Shown here piece by piece: positions 7,474 through 17,923 of a stretch of DNA of 64,000 nucleotides. Each line of letters begins with the position of its first letter. The first letter of the stretch is position 1. Below the pieces are notes generated by a model, which had not been told where the DNA came from, did no database searches, and saw only the letters and a program-made list of their open reading frames with translations. Origin of the DNA: Curtobacterium poinsettiae (GTDB lineage Bacteria > Actinomycetota > Actinomycetes > Actinomycetales > Microbacteriaceae). The translations under genes were made by a program, and so were the position numbers. Location: NCBI RefSeq assembly GCF_025677645.1, contig NZ_CP106879.1, positions 1,736,001-1,800,000 on the forward strand. Reading direction: 5' to 3'.

Positions 7474-9150
7474 ATGCCCACACAAGTCTCCGAACCGCAG
7501 CCGCTCGAAGCCGGCACCCTCCGCGTCGTCCCCATCGGGGGCCTCGGCGAGATCGGTCGCAACATGACCGTCTACGAGTACGAGGGCAAGCTGCTCATCG
7601 TCGACGCCGGCGTGCTGTTCCCCGAGGAGCACCAGCCCGGTGTCGACCTGATCCTGCCGGACTTCTCGCCGATCCGTGACCGCCTCGACGACGTCCTCGG
7701 TGTCGTGCTCACGCACGGCCACGAGGACCACATCGGCGCCGTCCCGTACCTGCTCAAGCTCCGCGACGACATCCCGCTGATCGGCTCCACGCTGACCCTC
7801 GCGCTCGTCGAGGCGAAGCTCAAGGAACACCGGACCAAGCCGTACACGCTCGTCGTGGCCGAGGACCAGACCGAGCAGATCGGCCCGTTCCACCTCGAGT
7901 TCGTCGCCGTGAACCACTCCATCCCGGACGCCCTGGCCGTCGCGATCACGACCCCCGCCGGTCGTGTGCTGCACACGGGTGACTTCAAGATGGACCAGCT
8001 CCCGCTGGACGACCGCATCACCGACCTCCGTGCGTTCGCCCGTCTGGGCGAGGCCGGCGTGGACCTGTTCCTGCCGGACTCCACGAACGCCGACGTGCCG
8101 GGCTTCACCGCTCCGGAGCGCGACATCGGCCCGGTGCTCGAGAACATCATCATGCGCGCCCGCAAGAAGGTCGTCGTCGCGAGCTTCTCGTCGCACGTGC
8201 ACCGCGTGCAGCAGGTCCTCGACGCCGCCGCGGCAGCGAACCGCAAGGTCGCGTTCATGGGGCGCTCGATGATCCGCAACATGACGATCGCCGCCGACCT
8301 CGGGTACCTGCGGGTGCCGGAGAACGTGCTCATCGACACGAAGAAGGCGAAGAACGTCCCCGACGACCAGATCGTCTACATGTCGACCGGGTCGCAGGGC
8401 GAGCCGATGGCCGTCCTGGCGCGCATGGCGAACCTCGAGCACCAGATCGAGATCGGCGAGGGCGACACCGTCATCCTCGCGTCGTCGCTCATCCCGGGCA
8501 ACGAGAACGCCGTGTACCGCGTCATCGACGGGCTGACCAAGCTCGGCGCGAAGGTCGTGCACAAGGGCAACGCGAAGGTGCACGTCTCCGGACACGCTTC
8601 TGCCGGCGAGCTGCTCTACTGCTACAACATCCTGCGGCCGCGCAACGTGCTCCCCGTCCACGGCGAGCACCGCCACCTGTACGCGAACGCCGACCTGGCG
8701 ATCCAGACGGGTGTCCCGCCGCGCAACGTGATCCTCGGGCAGGACGGCATCGTCGTCGACCTGAAGGACGGCGTCGCGACGGTCGCCGGCCAGCTCGACA
8801 TCGGCTACGTCTACGTCGACGGCTCCACCGTCGGCGAGATCACCGACGCGGACCTGAAGGACCGCCGCGTCCTGTCGGAAGAGGGCTTCATCTCGATCTT
8901 CTGTGCGGTGGACTTCACCACCGGGCAGTGCGTGATCGGTCCGGAGATCCAGTCGCGCGGCTTCGCCGAGGACGACTCCGTGTTCGACGACGTCCGCCCG
9001 CAGATCGCCAAGGCGATCTCCGAGGCCGCCGCCAACGGCACGCGCGACTCGCACGCCTTCGCGCAGGTCGTCCGTCGCACGGTCGGTCGCTGGGTGAACA
9101 CGAAGCACCGTCGTCGTCCGATGATCGTCCCGGTGGTCATCGAGGCGTAG
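7474..9150 (+). CDS. rnj: ribonuclease J
   Basis: Metallo-beta-lactamase/beta-CASP ribonuclease for mRNA decay and rRNA maturation, with 5'-3' exo and endo activity in the family. 558 residues. The metal site HGHEDH is at residues 81-86, followed by HTGDFK. The beta-CASP part includes SSHVHRVQQ and STGSQGEP, and the HVSGHAS motif comes later. A C-terminal domain of about 100 residues is present. The dapA-rnj order is common in actinobacteria. No leaderless box is visible; AGGA lies 4 bases before the ATG. Confidence 0.95.
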   Translation: MPTQVSEPQPLEAGTLRVVPIGGLGEIGRNMTVYEYEGKLLIVDAGVLFPEEHQPGVDLILPDFSPIRDRLDDVLGVVLTHGHEDHIGAVPYLLKLRDDIPLIGSTLTLALVEAKLKEHRTKPYTLVVAEDQTEQIGPFHLEFVAVNHSIPDALAVAITTPAGRVLHTGDFKMDQLPLDDRITDLRAFARLGEAGVDLFLPDSTNADVPGFTAPERDIGPVLENIIMRARKKVVVASFSSHVHRVQQVLDAAAAANRKVAFMGRSMIRNMTIAADLGYLRVPENVLIDTKKAKNVPDDQIVYMSTGSQGEPMAVLARMANLEHQIEIGEGDTVILASSLIPGNENAVYRVIDGLTKLGAKVVHKGNAKVHVSGHASAGELLYCYNILRPRNVLPVHGEHRHLYANADLAIQTGVPPRNVILGQDGIVVDLKDGVATVAGQLDIGYVYVDGSTVGEITDADLKDRRVLSEEGFISIFCAVDFTTGQCVIGPEIQSRGFAEDDSVFDDVRPQIAKAISEAAANGTRDSHAFAQVVRRTVGRWVNTKHRRRPMIVPVVIEA

Positions 9151-9193
9151 CGCCCGTTCACGGGCACGCTCGCGTTCGCGTCCGTCCGGCCCG

Positions 9194-9238
9194 GGAGGCC
9201 CGTCCAGCGTCCGTCACGGACGCTGCGGCGGGCCTTCC
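9194..9238 (+). terminator. hairpin between rnj and ftsK
   Basis: An inner stem of AGCGTCCGT against ACGGACGCT (9206-9224) is enclosed by an outer pairing of GGAGGCCCG (9194-9202) with CGGGCCTTCC (9229-9238). The tail TGCGTTTGTCCT is moderately T-rich. This fits a terminator for rnj and carries the GGAGGCCCG core. Confidence 0.65.
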
Positions 9239-9260
9239 TGCGTTTGTCCTGAGCGGGCGT

Positions 9261-9266
9261 TAGGGT
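9261..9266 (+). promoter_or_regulatory. -10 box TAGGGT of ftsK
   Basis: Ends 7 bases before ATG 9274; leaderless arrangement. Confidence 0.5.
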
Positions 9267-9273
9267 TCTGCCC

Positions 9274-12207
9274 ATGGCCGGAGGCACCAAGTCGACCACG
9301 CGCTCGCGCGCGTCCACGTCGTCCCGTGGCAACGGGACGCGCGGTTCGTCGCGCACCCAGGCCACGACGAAGAAGCTGCCGCAGGCCGCACCCACGCCGG
9401 TGTTCCGCGAGCAGAACCCGCTCGTGACCTTCTGGCTCGCGATGGCGCACGGCGTCGGCGCGATGTTCCGGCTGCTCGGCAAGGAGACCCTCGAGAAGGA
9501 CCAGCGGCGCGACGGGTTCCCGTTCCTGCTGTTCCTGCTGGCCATCGCCGGCGGGGTCGTCGAGTGGCTCAACCCGACCAACAGCGTCTCCGTCGCACTC
9601 GACGCGTACACGTTCGGCGGGTTGTTCGGCCGCTTGGCGTTCGCCCTGCCCGTCATCATGATCGTGTTCGCCGGGTGGCTGTTCCGGCACCCGGCCTCGG
9701 TGCACGACAACACCCGGATCGGCATCGGCCTGGGCATCCTGATCGTGTCGATCGCCTCGCTCTGCCACGTCTTCGGTGGCCGACCGAGCGCGGCCGACGG
9801 CATGCCCGCGCTGGCCGCCGCCGGTGGGGTGCTGGGCTGGGTGGTCATCGGCTGGCTCGTGACGATCGCGACCGCCTGGGTGGCCGTCCCCGTGGCGATC
9901 GTGCTGCTCGTGCTCTCGCTCTTCATCATCACCAAGACGCCGCCGAACAAGCTCGGGCGACGCCTGCACGAGCTCTACGCCTACCTGTTCGGCGCCCCGG
10001 CCCCCGCAGCAGAACCCGAGGCCGACGCCGCCGCCGTGGCGGAGCCCGCCGCCCGCGCCCGCACGTCGAAGCGCGGCAAGAAGGGCGACACCGACTTCCA
10101 GCTGTTCGACGACCTCGGGTTCGGTGACGAGCCGGCCGCTGCCGACGCCGAGGCCGGGGGCGACAACGTGCCGTGGTGGCGCCGGAACAAGTCCGGCCGC
10201 GAAGAGGACCCGGCGTACGACAGCCCCGTGCTGCCCCCGGCCACCGGGGTCGCCCCGGCTGCCGCTGCGGTCGCACCAGCTGCGCCCGTCGTGCCCGCTG
10301 CGCCCGCCGTGAGCCCGAACGCCGGTGCAGCCGCCGGGCTCGTCGACCTCACGCCGGCCGAGCCCGCGTCGGTCAACCTCAACGACTCCGTCGAGCAGGA
10401 CCTGCAGGACGCCGAGCAGGCCCTCCGCGCGTTCGGCACCGACGTCCCCGCGCGGCCGGAGCCGACCGCCGACATCCGTCCCGCGGTGCCCGAGGTGCTG
10501 GCCGAGCCCGAGATCGTCGACGAGCCAGAGGACATCGACGCCGCCGCCGAGCTCAGCGCGGCCGCCGCCGGTGCCGACGACGATCCGTCGAAGCCCTACC
10601 GACTGCCCGCCGCCACGACGCTGAGCTCCGGAACGCCCTCGGTCGCGCGGAGCCAGGCGAACGACGACATCGTCGCCGCGATCACCGGGGTGCTCACCGA
10701 GTTCAAGGTCGACGCGAAGGTCACCGGGTTCTCCCGCGGGCCGACGGTGACCCGGTACGAGATCGAGCTCGGCCCCGGCGTCAAGGTCGAGCGCGTCACG
10801 GCCCTGTCGAAGAACCTGTCCTACGCGGTCGCCTCGAACGAGGTCCGCATACTGTCGCCGATCCCGGGCAAGAGCGCCATCGGCGTCGAGATCCCGAACA
10901 CCGACCGTGAGATCGTCTCGCTCGGCGACGTGCTGCGTTCGAACGCCGCCCGGAAGTCGAAGCACCCGATGACGATCGGCGTCGGCAAGGACGTCGAGGG
11001 CGGCTTCGTCGTCGCGAACCTGGCGAAGATGCCGCACCTGCTCGTCGCCGGCTCCACCGGTTCCGGCAAGTCAGTGTTCATCAACTCGATGATCACGTCG
11101 CTGCTGATGCGCGCGAAGCCGTCCGAGGTCCGCATGGTCCTGGTCGACCCGAAGCGCGTCGAGCTCTCGATCTACGCCGGTGTCCCGCACCTGATCACGC
11201 CCATCATCACGAACCCGAAGAAGGCGGCCGAAGCGCTGCAGTGGGTCGTGAAGGAGATGGACATGCGGTACGACGACCTCGCGTCGTTCGGGTTCCGCCA
11301 CGTCGACGACTTCAACAAGGCGATCGAGAACAACGAGATCGTCCTGCCGGCGGGCAGTGAGCGGAAGCTCAAGCCGTACCCGTACCTGCTCGTCGTCGTC
11401 GACGAGCTCGCCGACCTCATGCTCGTGGCGCCACGTGACGTCGAGGAGTCGATCGTCCGCATCACCCAGCTCGCCCGCGCCGCCGGCATCCACCTGGTGC
11501 TCGCGACGCAGCGCCCCTCGGTCGACGTCATCACCGGCCTGATCAAGGCGAACGTGCCGTCGCGCATCGCCTTCGCGGTGACGAGCGTCACGGACTCCCG
11601 CGTCATCCTCGACCAGCCGGGCGCCGACAAGCTCATCGGTCAGGGCGACGCGCTCTTCCTGCCGATGGGCTCGTCCAAGTCGCTCCGCGTGCAGGGCGCC
11701 TGGGTGCAGGAGGGTGAGGTCGCCGAGGTCGTCCAGCACGTAACGCGGCAGGCGCAGCCCGAGTACCGCCAGGACGTCCAGGCCGTGGTCGAGCGCAAGG
11801 AGATCGACGCCGACATCGGTGACGACCTCGAACTGCTGCTCGCGGCCGTCGAGCAGGTCGTGTCGACCCAGTTCGGCTCGACGTCGATGCTGCAGCGCAA
11901 GCTCCGCGTCGGTTTCGCCAAGGCCGGTCGCCTGATGGACCTGATGGAGTCGCGCGGCATCGTCGGGCCGTCCGAAGGGTCGAAGGCCCGCGACGTCCTG
12001 GTGACCGCCGACCAGCTGCCCGCGGTGCTCGCGAAGCTCCGCGGCGAGGAGCCGCCCGCCGCGGCCGCTCCGGCAGCGCCGGCCCCGACGCCGTCCGGCG
12101 ACGGCGACCGCTACGGAGCAGACCCCGTCGGGGACATGACCCGCGGGTACGATGAAGTCCACGACGAGCCCGATGAGGACGCGTGGGGACTGACGGGCAG
12201 GGAGTGA
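9274..12207 (+). CDS. ftsK: DNA translocase FtsK/SpoIIIE
   Basis: Septal DNA pump that clears chromosome ends during division. 977 residues. A basic, Ser/Thr-rich N-terminus is followed by about four membrane segments (near residues 70-215). An Ala/Pro/Asp-rich linker runs to about 420, then come the alpha/beta motor domains. Walker A is GSTGSGKS at 593-600 and Walker B is the [12 protein letters not shown] segment. The C-terminal gamma winged helix ([23 protein letters not shown]) normally reads KOPS-type sites. It is followed by pgsA after 5 bases. Confidence 0.96.
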   Translation: MAGGTKSTTRSRASTSSRGNGTRGSSRTQATTKKLPQAAPTPVFREQNPLVTFWLAMAHGVGAMFRLLGKETLEKDQRRDGFPFLLFLLAIAGGVVEWLNPTNSVSVALDAYTFGGLFGRLAFALPVIMIVFAGWLFRHPASVHDNTRIGIGLGILIVSIASLCHVFGGRPSAADGMPALAAAGGVLGWVVIGWLVTIATAWVAVPVAIVLLVLSLFIITKTPPNKLGRRLHELYAYLFGAPAPAAEPEADAAAVAEPAARARTSKRGKKGDTDFQLFDDLGFGDEPAAADAEAGGDNVPWWRRNKSGREEDPAYDSPVLPPATGVAPAAAAVAPAAPVVPAAPAVSPNAGAAAGLVDLTPAEPASVNLNDSVEQDLQDAEQALRAFGTDVPARPEPTADIRPAVPEVLAEPEIVDEPEDIDAAAELSAAAAGADDDPSKPYRLPAATTLSSGTPSVARSQANDDIVAAITGVLTEFKVDAKVTGFSRGPTVTRYEIELGPGVKVERVTALSKNLSYAVASNEVRILSPIPGKSAIGVEIPNTDREIVSLGDVLRSNAARKSKHPMTIGVGKDVEGGFVVANLAKMPHLLVAGSTGSGKSVFINSMITSLLMRAKPSEVRMVLVDPKRVELSIYAGVPHLITPIITNPKKAAEALQWVVKEMDMRYDDLASFGFRHVDDFNKAIENNEIVLPAGSERKLKPYPYLLVVVDELADLMLVAPRDVEESIVRITQLARAAGIHLVLATQRPSVDVITGLIKANVPSRIAFAVTSVTDSRVILDQPGADKLIGQGDALFLPMGSSKSLRVQGAWVQEGEVAEVVQHVTRQAQPEYRQDVQAVVERKEIDADIGDDLELLLAAVEQVVSTQFGSTSMLQRKLRVGFAKAGRLMDLMESRGIVGPSEGSKARDVLVTADQLPAVLAKLRGEEPPAAAAPAAPAPTPSGDGDRYGADPVGDMTRGYDEVHDEPDEDAWGLTGRE

Positions 12208-12212
12208 CGGCG

Positions 12213-12857
12213 ATGACCGCCTCGGACAGCACGAACACCACGCACGGCGCACGGTTCCCGTGGCGCGGGCGGCTGCTGCGCAAGGGCCCCGGCCCCGCGT
12301 CGACCGCGAACGTCGCGAACATCATCACGGTGGTGCGCATCCTCATGGCGCCGCTGTTCTTCGTCCTGCTGCTCACGGACGCCGGCAACGACGGGCCGCT
12401 GCGCATCTGGGCCGCGGTCGTCTTCGTCGTGGCCATCGTCACGGACAGCGCCGACGGCATCATCGCCCGTCGGCAGAACCTGGTCACGGACTTCGGCAAG
12501 CTCGTCGACCCGATCGCCGACAAGGTGCTCATCGGTGGTGCGCTCGTCGCGCTGTCGATCCTGGCCGAGCTGCCCTGGTACGTGACGGTGCTGATCATGG
12601 TGCGCGAGATCGGCATCACGGTCTTCCGGTTCGCGGTGCTCTCCGACCGGGTGATCCCGGCCAGCCGCGGCGGCAAGATCAAGACCGTACTGCAGGCCGT
12701 CGCCCTGACGGCCGCGCTGTTCCCGTGGTGGAACCTGGTGGGCGACTGGGCGCACTGGGTCAACGGCATCCTGATGACGGCCGCGTTCCTGGCAACGATC
12801 CTGAGCGGGATCGACTACCTCTGGCAGGCATGGAAGCACAACCGCACCACCGCATGA
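12213..12857 (+). CDS. pgsA: CDP-diacylglycerol--glycerol-3-phosphate 3-phosphatidyltransferase
   Basis: Integral membrane CDP-alcohol phosphotransferase making phosphatidylglycerol phosphate. 214 residues with several hydrophobic helices. The full family signature is present: D81-G82-x2-A85-R86-x8-G95-x3-D99-x3-D103. ATG 12213 lies 5 bases after the ftsK stop with a GGCAGGGA ribosome site. Its stop overlaps the cinA start (ATGA). The pgsA-cinA-clgR order is conserved in actinobacteria. Confidence 0.93.
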   Translation: MTASDSTNTTHGARFPWRGRLLRKGPGPASTANVANIITVVRILMAPLFFVLLLTDAGNDGPLRIWAAVVFVVAIVTDSADGIIARRQNLVTDFGKLVDPIADKVLIGGALVALSILAELPWYVTVLIMVREIGITVFRFAVLSDRVIPASRGGKIKTVLQAVALTAALFPWWNLVGDWAHWVNGILMTAAFLATILSGIDYLWQAWKHNRTTA

Positions 12858-13381
12858 CCGGGCCCGACCGCTCGACGCAGGCCGCGCCTCCCGTCCCGGT
12901 CGCACCGGGGCTCATCGCCGAACTGACGGCGCGGGGCGAGACCCTCGCCGTGGCGGAGTCGCTGACCGGGGGCCTCGTCGTCGCGACGCTCGTCGACGTG
13001 CCGGGCGCGAGCGCCGTCGTCCGGGGCGGCGTCGTGGCCTACGCGACGCCCGTGAAGCACTCCGTGCTCGGGGTCTCGGCGGAGCTGCTCGAGGCCGAGG
13101 GCGCCGTGCACCCGGAGGTCGCCCGGCAGATGGCCGCCGGTGTCCGGATCGCGCTGTCCGTCGACGGGGAACCCGCGACGTGGGGGATCAGCACGACGGG
13201 CGTCGCCGGCCCGGACCCGCAGGACGGCAAGCCCGTCGGCACCGTGTACGTGGGGATCGCCTCCGCCGCGGGGGCTGAGGCCTTCGAGCTGCACCTCGAC
13301 GGCGACCGGGGAGCAATCCGGCACGCCACCGTCTCCGAACTCCTTGCACGGATGTCGTCCGAGGTCCGGGGCCGGGAATAG
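12854..13381 (+). CDS. cinA: CinA C-terminal domain protein (nicotinamide-nucleotide amidohydrolase type)
   Basis: 175 residues, only the C-terminal half of classical CinA, as in PncC, which deamidates NMN in pyridine nucleotide salvage. AESLTGG near residue 36 carries the family's catalytic serine region, and GVAGPDPQDGKPVGTVYVG follows the usual pattern. It overlaps the pgsA stop by 4 bases. The following 154 bases contain the clgR promoter region. Confidence 0.9.
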   Translation: MTGPDRSTQAAPPVPVAPGLIAELTARGETLAVAESLTGGLVVATLVDVPGASAVVRGGVVAYATPVKHSVLGVSAELLEAEGAVHPEVARQMAAGVRIALSVDGEPATWGISTTGVAGPDPQDGKPVGTVYVGIASAAGAEAFELHLDGDRGAIRHATVSELLARMSSEVRGRE

Positions 13382-13457
13382 GTCCCGTTTCCACTGGGTT
13401 ACATCTCACGAAATCTCCAGCAGTACGGCAGCCAGCCTGGCTAACATGCTGCAACCG

Positions 13458-13473
13458 GCAACGCTATTGTTGC
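13458..13473. promoter_or_regulatory. inverted repeat upstream of clgR
   Basis: GCAAC-N6-GTTGC lies 63 bases before the clgR start, in the only real gap of this cluster. It resembles a regulator half-site pair and could be an autoregulatory operator. The match to the CGCTnAnAGCG-type ClgR box is partial, so this is inference. Confidence 0.35.
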
Positions 13474-13535
13474 TGAACCCGAACTCGATCCACCGGACCG
13501 AGCGGGCGCGGAGACGACAGAGAGGAGGAGTTCTC

Positions 13536-13844
13536 ATGGTTCTCGTTCGTCAGGAAATCGGCGATGTGCTCCGGGACTTCCGCTTGCAGAAGGGCCGGAC
13601 CCTCCGTCAGGTCGCGTCCAAGGCCAGTGTCGCGCTCGGGTACCTCAGTGAGGTCGAGCGCGGGCAGAAGGAAGCCAGCTCGGAGATCCTCGCGTCCGTC
13701 GCGGATGCGCTGGACACGCCCATCTCGACCATCATGCGCGAAGTGGGTGACCGCCTCGCGATCGTCGAGGGGCTGACCCCCGTCCCCGACACGCTCCCGG
13801 ACGACCTCGTCGCCGAGTTCGACAACGACCTCGCGGTGCGCTGA
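13536..13844 (+). CDS. clgR: ClgR-type XRE family transcriptional regulator
   Basis: 102 residues with a Cro/CI helix-turn-helix in the first 60 (LRQVASKASVALGYLSEVERG). Length and position after pgsA-cinA match ClgR, the activator of clp protease and stress genes in corynebacteria and streptomycetes. ATG 13536 has a strong AGAGGAGGAG ribosome site. A hairpin terminator follows. Confidence 0.85.
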   Translation: MVLVRQEIGDVLRDFRLQKGRTLRQVASKASVALGYLSEVERGQKEASSEILASVADALDTPISTIMREVGDRLAIVEGLTPVPDTLPDDLVAEFDNDLAVR

Positions 13845-13856
13845 GCGCACCCCACC

Positions 13857-13892
13857 GAACGCCCTCGCCGGTCCTTCCCGGCGGGGGCGTTC
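13857..13892 (+). terminator. terminator after clgR
   Basis: GAACGCCC-CGCCGG pairs with CCGGCG-GGGCGTTC around a TCCTTC loop, followed by TGCGTTCC. Confidence 0.75.
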
Positions 13893-13918
13893 TGCGTTCC
13901 GGCCCACGACCGCGCGCC

Positions 13919-13924
13919 TAGGCT
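13919..13924 (+). promoter_or_regulatory. -10 box TAGGCT of the DUF3046 gene
   Basis: Ends 6 bases before ATG 13931. Confidence 0.45.
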
Positions 13925-13930
13925 GGTCGG

Positions 13931-14155
13931 ATGCGCGTGAGTGAGTTCTGGCGAGCCGTCGACCAGGTGTTCGGAGAGGCCTACGGTTCCGTGGTCACCC
14001 GTGACGTCGTGCTCGAGGGGCTGGGCGGTCGCTCTGCCGTGGACGCCCTCGCCGCCGGCATCGAGGCCCGCCGGGTGTGGGACGCACTGTGCGACTCACA
14101 GGACGTCCCGATGGACCGGCGGCACGGCAAGGGCCTCGCCGAACCCCGGGACTGA
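13931..14155 (+). CDS. DUF3046 family protein
   Basis: 74 residues (MRVSEFWRAVDQVFGEAYG...). This small conserved actinobacterial family of unknown function is characteristically encoded just upstream of recA, as here. The C-terminal part includes the family's VWDALCDSQDVP segment. No membrane segment or catalytic motif is visible. Confidence 0.8.
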   Translation: MRVSEFWRAVDQVFGEAYGSVVTRDVVLEGLGGRSAVDALAAGIEARRVWDALCDSQDVPMDRRHGKGLAEPRD

Positions 14156-14202
14156 GCGGGTTCCGCGGGGCGGCGCACCCGAAACTGTGTTCGGCGTGTT
14201 GC

Positions 14203-14218
14203 TCGAACGCGTGTTCGA
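14203..14218. promoter_or_regulatory. SOS box (LexA site) of recA
   Basis: TCGAACGCGTGTTCGA, a perfect TCGAAC-N4-GTTCGA palindrome, the LexA site consensus of actinobacteria. A TAGCTT -10 candidate sits 8 bases further at 14226-14231, so bound LexA would block the promoter. The recA leader would be about 190 bases. Confidence 0.9.
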
Positions 14219-14427
14219 TCGGTGGTAGCTTCCTCCACAGCGGCGTCGCCCGGATGTTCCATCCACAGATCGCGTGACCGTCGGCAGTGATGTCGGTGGC
14301 TCGCCATAGGTTGATGGACATCGGGAACAGCCCGAAGCCTTGTCGCAGAACCATCGGCCTTGCACCATCGGCCGGCGTGGACGCGACAGCCTACAGGCGG
14401 CCGAACACGAGCACGAAGGAGCACCCC

Positions 14428-15489
14428 ATGCCATCACCGGCAGACCGCGAGAAGGCCCTCGAGACCGCACTCGCACAGATCGACAGGCAGTTCGGCAAGG
14501 GTGCGATCATGCGCCTCGGTTCGGACGAACGCGCGCCCGTCAACGTCATCCAGACCGGGTCGGTGGCGCTGGACGTCGCGCTCGGCATCGGTGGCCTGCC
14601 CCGCGGCCGGATCGTCGAGATCTACGGCCCGGAGTCGTCGGGTAAGACGACCCTCACCATCCACGCCATCGCCAACGCCCAGCGCGCCGGTGGCATCGCG
14701 GCCTTCATCGACGCCGAGCACGCGCTCGACCCCGAGTACGCCAAGAAGCTCGGCGTCGACATCGACGCCCTCCTCGTGTCGCAGCCCGACACCGCCGAGC
14801 AGGCGCTCGAGATCGCGGACATGCTGGTCCGCTCCGGCTCCATCGACCTGATCGTCATCGACTCCGTCGCGGCCCTCGTGCCCCGTGCCGAGATCGAGGG
14901 CGAGATGGGTGACTCGCACGTCGGTCTGCAGGCCCGCCTCATGTCCCAGGCGCTGCGAAAGCTCGCCGGTGGCCTGAACCAGACGCAGACCACGATGATC
15001 TTCATCAACCAGCTGCGCGAGAAGATCGGCGTGTTCTTCGGTTCTCCGGAGACCACCTCGGGCGGTAAGGCGCTGAAGTTCTACGCGTCCGTCCGCCTCG
15101 ACATCCGTCGCATCGAGACGCTCAAGAGCGGCACCGACGCGGTGGGCAACCGCACGCGTGTCAAGGTCGTCAAGAACAAGATGGCGCCGCCGTTCAAGCA
15201 GGCGGAGTTCGACATCCTGTACGGCGTCGGCATCTCGCGCGAAGGCTCGCTGCTCGACTTCGGTGTCGACCACGGCATCGTGAAGAAGTCGGGTGCCTGG
15301 TACACGTACGACGGCGACCAGCTCGGGCAGGGCAAGGAGAACTCGCGTTCCTTCCTGATCCAGAACCCCGAGATCGCTGCCGACATCGAAGGCAAGATCC
15401 TCGCCAAGCTCGGGGTCGGCGGCGCCAAGGCCGAAGACGCCCCGGTCGAGTCGATCGCGCCGAAGCTCGCGGAGCGCAAGGGCGCGTGA
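14428..15489 (+). CDS. recA: recombinase RecA
   Basis: Strand-exchange ATPase of homologous recombination and co-protease for LexA. 353 residues. Walker A GPESSGKT is at residues 67-74. The loop-2 region and [17 protein letters not shown] signatures are intact, with no intein. ATG 14428 has a GAAGGA ribosome site; the upstream open frame is the untranslated leader. It overlaps recX through GTGA. Confidence 0.98.
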   Translation: MPSPADREKALETALAQIDRQFGKGAIMRLGSDERAPVNVIQTGSVALDVALGIGGLPRGRIVEIYGPESSGKTTLTIHAIANAQRAGGIAAFIDAEHALDPEYAKKLGVDIDALLVSQPDTAEQALEIADMLVRSGSIDLIVIDSVAALVPRAEIEGEMGDSHVGLQARLMSQALRKLAGGLNQTQTTMIFINQLREKIGVFFGSPETTSGGKALKFYASVRLDIRRIETLKSGTDAVGNRTRVKVVKNKMAPPFKQAEFDILYGVGISREGSLLDFGVDHGIVKKSGAWYTYDGDQLGQGKENSRSFLIQNPEIAADIEGKILAKLGVGGAKAEDAPVESIAPKLAERKGA

Positions 15490-16400
15490 GCACCGACCAC
15501 GACGACGACGGCCTCGCACCGGTCACCGACCTGTTCGGTGCGAGGTCGCGTCGTCGCGCTCCTGCCACGCCGCTGACGCCCGCGATCCCCGAGCCTCCGG
15601 TCTCACCGGACGAGCCGCGCGACACCGACGGCTGGACGCTGCCCGAGTCGGACGAAGGCCGGGCGGACGCGTTCCCCGCATCGTTCGACGCCGATTCGCC
15701 GGTGCCCCTGCACGGTGCCCGGGGGCCGGCAGCGTGGGTGTCGCCCGTCATCGGTGACGGCAGCGGGCGCTCGGGCCGTGCCGAGCAAGACGGCTACGAC
15801 TCCGAGACCGCTGACGCGACCACCGCGTCGGTGTTCTCCATCGCCGGCGGTGCGGAGATCGACCCGGCCGACGCACCGCGTCCGCTCGACGAACAGCGTG
15901 CCGACGCCGAACGGATCAGCCTGCGCGCGCTCGGCCGCAAGGGCGTGAGCGAGTCCGAGATGCGAACCCTGCTGCTGCAGCAGGACCTCGACCCCGACGT
16001 GGTCGAGCACGAGATCGAACGGTTGACGCGTGTCGGGCTCCTCGACGACGTCGCCCTCGCCACCGACCTGGTCGATCGACTGCACGCCCGCAAGGGCCTC
16101 GGTCGACAGGGTGTCGTGACGGAGCTCCGTCGCCGGGGCATCGACCAGGTGGCGATCGACACCGCACTCGACGAAGCCGCCGATGACGAGGACGACGAGT
16201 TCATCCGTGCGCAGGAGCTCGCCGACAAGCGTGCACCGCAGATGCGCGGGCTCGACCGGGCCACCGCGGAACGCAGGCTGTCCGGCTTCCTGATGCGCAA
16301 GGGCTACAGCTCCGGCGTCGTCCGGATCGCTGTTGCACGTGCGCTCGACGGCGGTGGGAGACGGCCGCAACCCGGCCGCGGGACCGTCCGGTTCGAGTAG
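15486..16400 (+). CDS. recX: recombination regulator RecX
   Basis: Modulates RecA filaments. 304 residues, longer than the usual 150-200. The first 130 or so residues are acidic, low in hydrophobics and probably disordered. The RecX three-helix repeats follow ([21 protein letters not shown] onward, then [16 protein letters not shown]). GTG 15486 overlaps the recA stop by 4 bases, so its translation is coupled to recA. Confidence 0.9.
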   Translation: MSTDHDDDGLAPVTDLFGARSRRRAPATPLTPAIPEPPVSPDEPRDTDGWTLPESDEGRADAFPASFDADSPVPLHGARGPAAWVSPVIGDGSGRSGRAEQDGYDSETADATTASVFSIAGGAEIDPADAPRPLDEQRADAERISLRALGRKGVSESEMRTLLLQQDLDPDVVEHEIERLTRVGLLDDVALATDLVDRLHARKGLGRQGVVTELRRRGIDQVAIDTALDEAADDEDDEFIRAQELADKRAPQMRGLDRATAERRLSGFLMRKGYSSGVVRIAVARALDGGGRRPQPGRGTVRFE

Positions 16401-16411
16401 TCGCTCCGACC

Positions 16412-16417
16412 TACACT
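16412..16417 (+). promoter_or_regulatory. -10 box TACACT upstream of miaB
   Basis: Ends 9 bases before ATG 16427; a slightly wide version of the leaderless spacing. Confidence 0.35.
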
Positions 16418-16426
16418 GGAACGACC

Positions 16427-17923
16427 ATGGCCACCGTCGCAGCGCGCCCCCGCACCTACGAAGTCCGCACCTACGGGTGTCAGATGAACGTGCACGACTC
16501 CGAGCGGTTGAGCGGGTCGCTGCAGGCCGCGGGCTACACCGCCGCGGACGGCGAGCAGGCAGACGTCGTGGTCATCAACACCTGCGCGGTGCGCGAGAAC
16601 GCGGACAACCGTCTCTACGGCAACCTCGGGCAGCTCGCGGGGATCAAGCGCGAGCACCCCGGCATGCAGATCGCCGTCGGCGGGTGCCTTGCGCAGAAGG
16701 ACAAGAACGTCATCCTCGAGAAGGCGCCGTGGGTCGACGTCGTCTTCGGCACGCACAACATGGGGTCACTGCCGACCCTGCTCGAGCGGGCGCGGCACAA
16801 CGACGAGGCGCAGATCGAGATCCTCGAGGCACTCGACGTCTTCCCGTCGACGCTGCCCACCAAGCGCGACTCGACGCACAGCGGCTGGGTCTCCATCTCG
16901 GTCGGCTGCAACAACACCTGCACGTTCTGCATCGTCCCCTCGCTCCGCGGCAAGGAGAAGGACCGCCGTCCCGGTGACGTCCTGGCCGAGATCCAGGCGC
17001 TCGTCGACGACGGCGCGATCGAGGTCACGCTGCTCGGGCAGAACGTGAACTCCTACGGGGTCGAGTTCGGGGACCGACGGGCGTTCGGCAAGCTGCTCCG
17101 GGCAGCCGGTGCCATCGAGGGGCTCGAGCGTGTCCGCTTCACGAGCCCGCACCCGGCGGCCTTCACCGACGACGTCATCGACGCGATGGCCGAGACCCCG
17201 AACGTGATGCCCCAGCTGCACATGCCGCTGCAGTCGGGTTCCGACCGGGTCCTCAAGGCCATGCGCCGGAGCTACCGCAGCGAGCGGTTCCTCGGGATCC
17301 TCGACCGCGTCCGCGCGAAGATCCCGTACGCGGCGATCTCCACCGACATCATCGTCGGGTTCCCCGGCGAGACCGACGCCGACTTCGAGGACACCCTGCG
17401 CGTCGTCGAGCAGGCACGATTCGCCTCGGCGTTCACGTTCCAGTACTCCATCCGCCCGGGCACCCCCGCGGCGACGATGGACGACCAGCTGCCGAAGCAG
17501 GTCGTGCAGCAGCGCTACGAGCGACTCGTCGCCCTGCAGGAACGCATCACCGCGGAAGAGAACGCGCTGCAGGTCGGCCGGAGCGTCGAGGTACTCGTCG
17601 CCTCCGGTGAGGGCCGCAAGGACGACGCCACCCGCCGGCTCTCCGGTCGCGCAGAGGACTCCCGGCTCGTGCACTTCACCGTTCCCGCCGGGTCCGAGGT
17701 CCCGCGCCCCGGCGACGTGGTCACGGTCGACATCACCCGTGCCGCACCGCACTTCCTGCTCGCGGACGACGACGCTCCGCTGCGCATCCGTCGCACCCGG
17801 GCCGGTGACGCCTGGGACCGAGCGCAGGCGGAGAGCTGCGGCGTGCCCGCGCCCGCTGCCGCTGCGGGCGACGGGCCCCGTCCGGTCTCGCTCGGGCTGC
17901 CGACGCTCCGTGTCGGGCGCTGA
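16427..17923 (+). CDS. miaB: tRNA-2-methylthio-N6-(dimethylallyl)adenosine synthase
   Basis: Radical-SAM methylthiotransferase acting on the product of MiaA at tRNA A37. 498 residues. The auxiliary cluster cysteines are C18, C53 and C87. The radical-SAM CxxxCxxC is C161-C165-C168 (CNNTCTFC). A TRAM domain lies at about 385-455, and a 40-residue alanine-rich tail follows. Its last 14 bases overlap miaA. Confidence 0.96.
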   Translation: MATVAARPRTYEVRTYGCQMNVHDSERLSGSLQAAGYTAADGEQADVVVINTCAVRENADNRLYGNLGQLAGIKREHPGMQIAVGGCLAQKDKNVILEKAPWVDVVFGTHNMGSLPTLLERARHNDEAQIEILEALDVFPSTLPTKRDSTHSGWVSISVGCNNTCTFCIVPSLRGKEKDRRPGDVLAEIQALVDDGAIEVTLLGQNVNSYGVEFGDRRAFGKLLRAAGAIEGLERVRFTSPHPAAFTDDVIDAMAETPNVMPQLHMPLQSGSDRVLKAMRRSYRSERFLGILDRVRAKIPYAAISTDIIVGFPGETDADFEDTLRVVEQARFASAFTFQYSIRPGTPAATMDDQLPKQVVQQRYERLVALQERITAEENALQVGRSVEVLVASGEGRKDDATRRLSGRAEDSRLVHFTVPAGSEVPRPGDVVTVDITRAAPHFLLADDDAPLRIRRTRAGDAWDRAQAESCGVPAPAAAAGDGPRPVSLGLPTLRVGR

